Shown piece by piece: positions 63,703 to 64,000 of a stretch of 64,000 nucleotides of DNA (positions are counted from its first letter, which is position 1; every line of letters starts with the position of its first letter). The stretch comes from Epiperipatus broadwayi (taxonomy: Eukaryota > Onychophora > Udeonychophora > Euonychophora > Peripatidae): the NCBI GenBank assembly GCA_028023455.1, contig JAQFVV010006293.1, positions 4,531,127-4,595,126 on the forward strand. The letters run 5' to 3'. The position numbers were made by a program, and so were the translations under genes. Under the pieces are notes generated by a model. The model was given only the letters and a program-made list of their open reading frames with translations, was not told the origin of the DNA and ran no database searches.

Positions 63703-64000
63703 TTAAATCCCCTTTATTTTTCCCAAACCTAGCATAAAAACCAAGAACCCACTTTCTGTATAATCACTTTGTTTATATTTATTCTTCCATAACTTCATTA
63801 TGTGCACCCTTTCTGCATGCAGGCATTTACATCCAATTAACAGATTCTTAATATTTTCTATCACTTCTTTACACAACTTGCAGACTAAATCACTCATATT
63901 TTTCCATTTATGTATATATTCCTTTGACACTAATGATTCTGTTTGAGCCTTAAACAGTAAACTATTTTCCTTGCTATTATCATAAATTAACTTGCATCCA
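63703..64000 (-). pseudogene. C-terminal zinc-binding region of a non-LTR RT (partial)
   Basis: On minus, a frame entering from the right edge reads SLLFKAQTESLVSKEYIHKW then DLVCKLCKEVIENIKNLLIGC and CLHAERVHIMKLW. The order A-x-Q-x...x-Y-I-x-K...C-x2-C...L-L-x-x-C-x-x-L matches the C-terminal finger found in many invertebrate reverse transcriptases. The catalytic core should lie beyond position 64000. Downstream (63480-63700) the frame is broken. The plus frame 63474-63737 overlaps and is probably a shadow. Confidence 0.45.

Noticed and set aside
63474-63737. Plus-strand ORF with a hydrophobic N-terminus, possible secreted protein
   Set aside because: It overlaps a minus-strand reverse-transcriptase remnant, has no TATA box at the spacing seen in the two better candidates, and ends without splice signals.

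Overview
This is an A+T-rich eukaryotic window, roughly three quarters A+T by eye. It almost certainly comes from an invertebrate animal. It carries GT-AG splice signals, TATAAAAG promoters, tRNA-derived SINE-like repeats and several classes of eukaryotic transposon. There are no operons, ribosome binding sites or bacterial genes. I cannot name the species or phylum from sequence alone.

The only long intact coding region is the 995-codon endonuclease/reverse transcriptase (EN/RT) of an RTE-clade non-LTR retrotransposon on the minus strand (2603-5590). It lies in what looks like a full-length element (2577-5882). At least six further RTE insertions, all degraded, are scattered through the window. 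Several are split by other elements, which gives a readable insertion order. A second LINE family with a YMDD reverse transcriptase and an ORF1 carrying a zinc knuckle and an AT-hook occurs in three copies between 38 and 51 kb. Its 3' end always shows AATAAA followed by a trinucleotide microsatellite. Other remnants are a Penelope-like GIY-YIG fragment (11.3-12.2 kb), a mariner transposase fragment (14.1 kb), a 3.8-kb hAT element inserted in an RTE copy (18.5-22.3 kb), a TTAA-flanked inverted-repeat element (36.9-37.9 kb), a Jockey-like RT (57.2-58.8 kb) and a LINE C-terminus at the right edge.

Layout: 0-2.6 kb AT-rich spacer; 2.6-5.9 kb intact RTE; 7.7-9.5 kb head-to-head inverted tandem repeat; 10.4-12.2 kb Penelope-like element with an RTE inserted; 13.9-14.4 kb large palindrome and mariner; 15.2-17.3 kb putative 3' end of a host gene; 17.3-22.7 kb RTE split by hAT with a 2.7-kb foldback inside; 28.3-32.5 kb second split RTE; 35-36 kb inverted repeat array; 36.9-37.9 kb TTAA element; 38-52 kb dense LINE-on-LINE nest with two inverted (twin-primed) insertions and long microsatellites; 52.8-53.7 kb another repeat family; 57-64 kb old LINE remnants and hairpins.

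Host coding sequence is sparse and appears only as short exons. Two first exons (minus 33725-33779, plus 55662-55713) share one architecture: TATAAAAG, then an ATG 53-54 nt downstream, 17-18 hydrophobic signal-peptide codons, and a GTAAGT donor in phase 1. A 42-nt mini-exon at 28202-28243 (minus) joins the first of these in frame. A terminal exon with a poly(A) signal lies at 15.2-15.5 kb (minus). These are sequence-based predictions with no transcript evidence.
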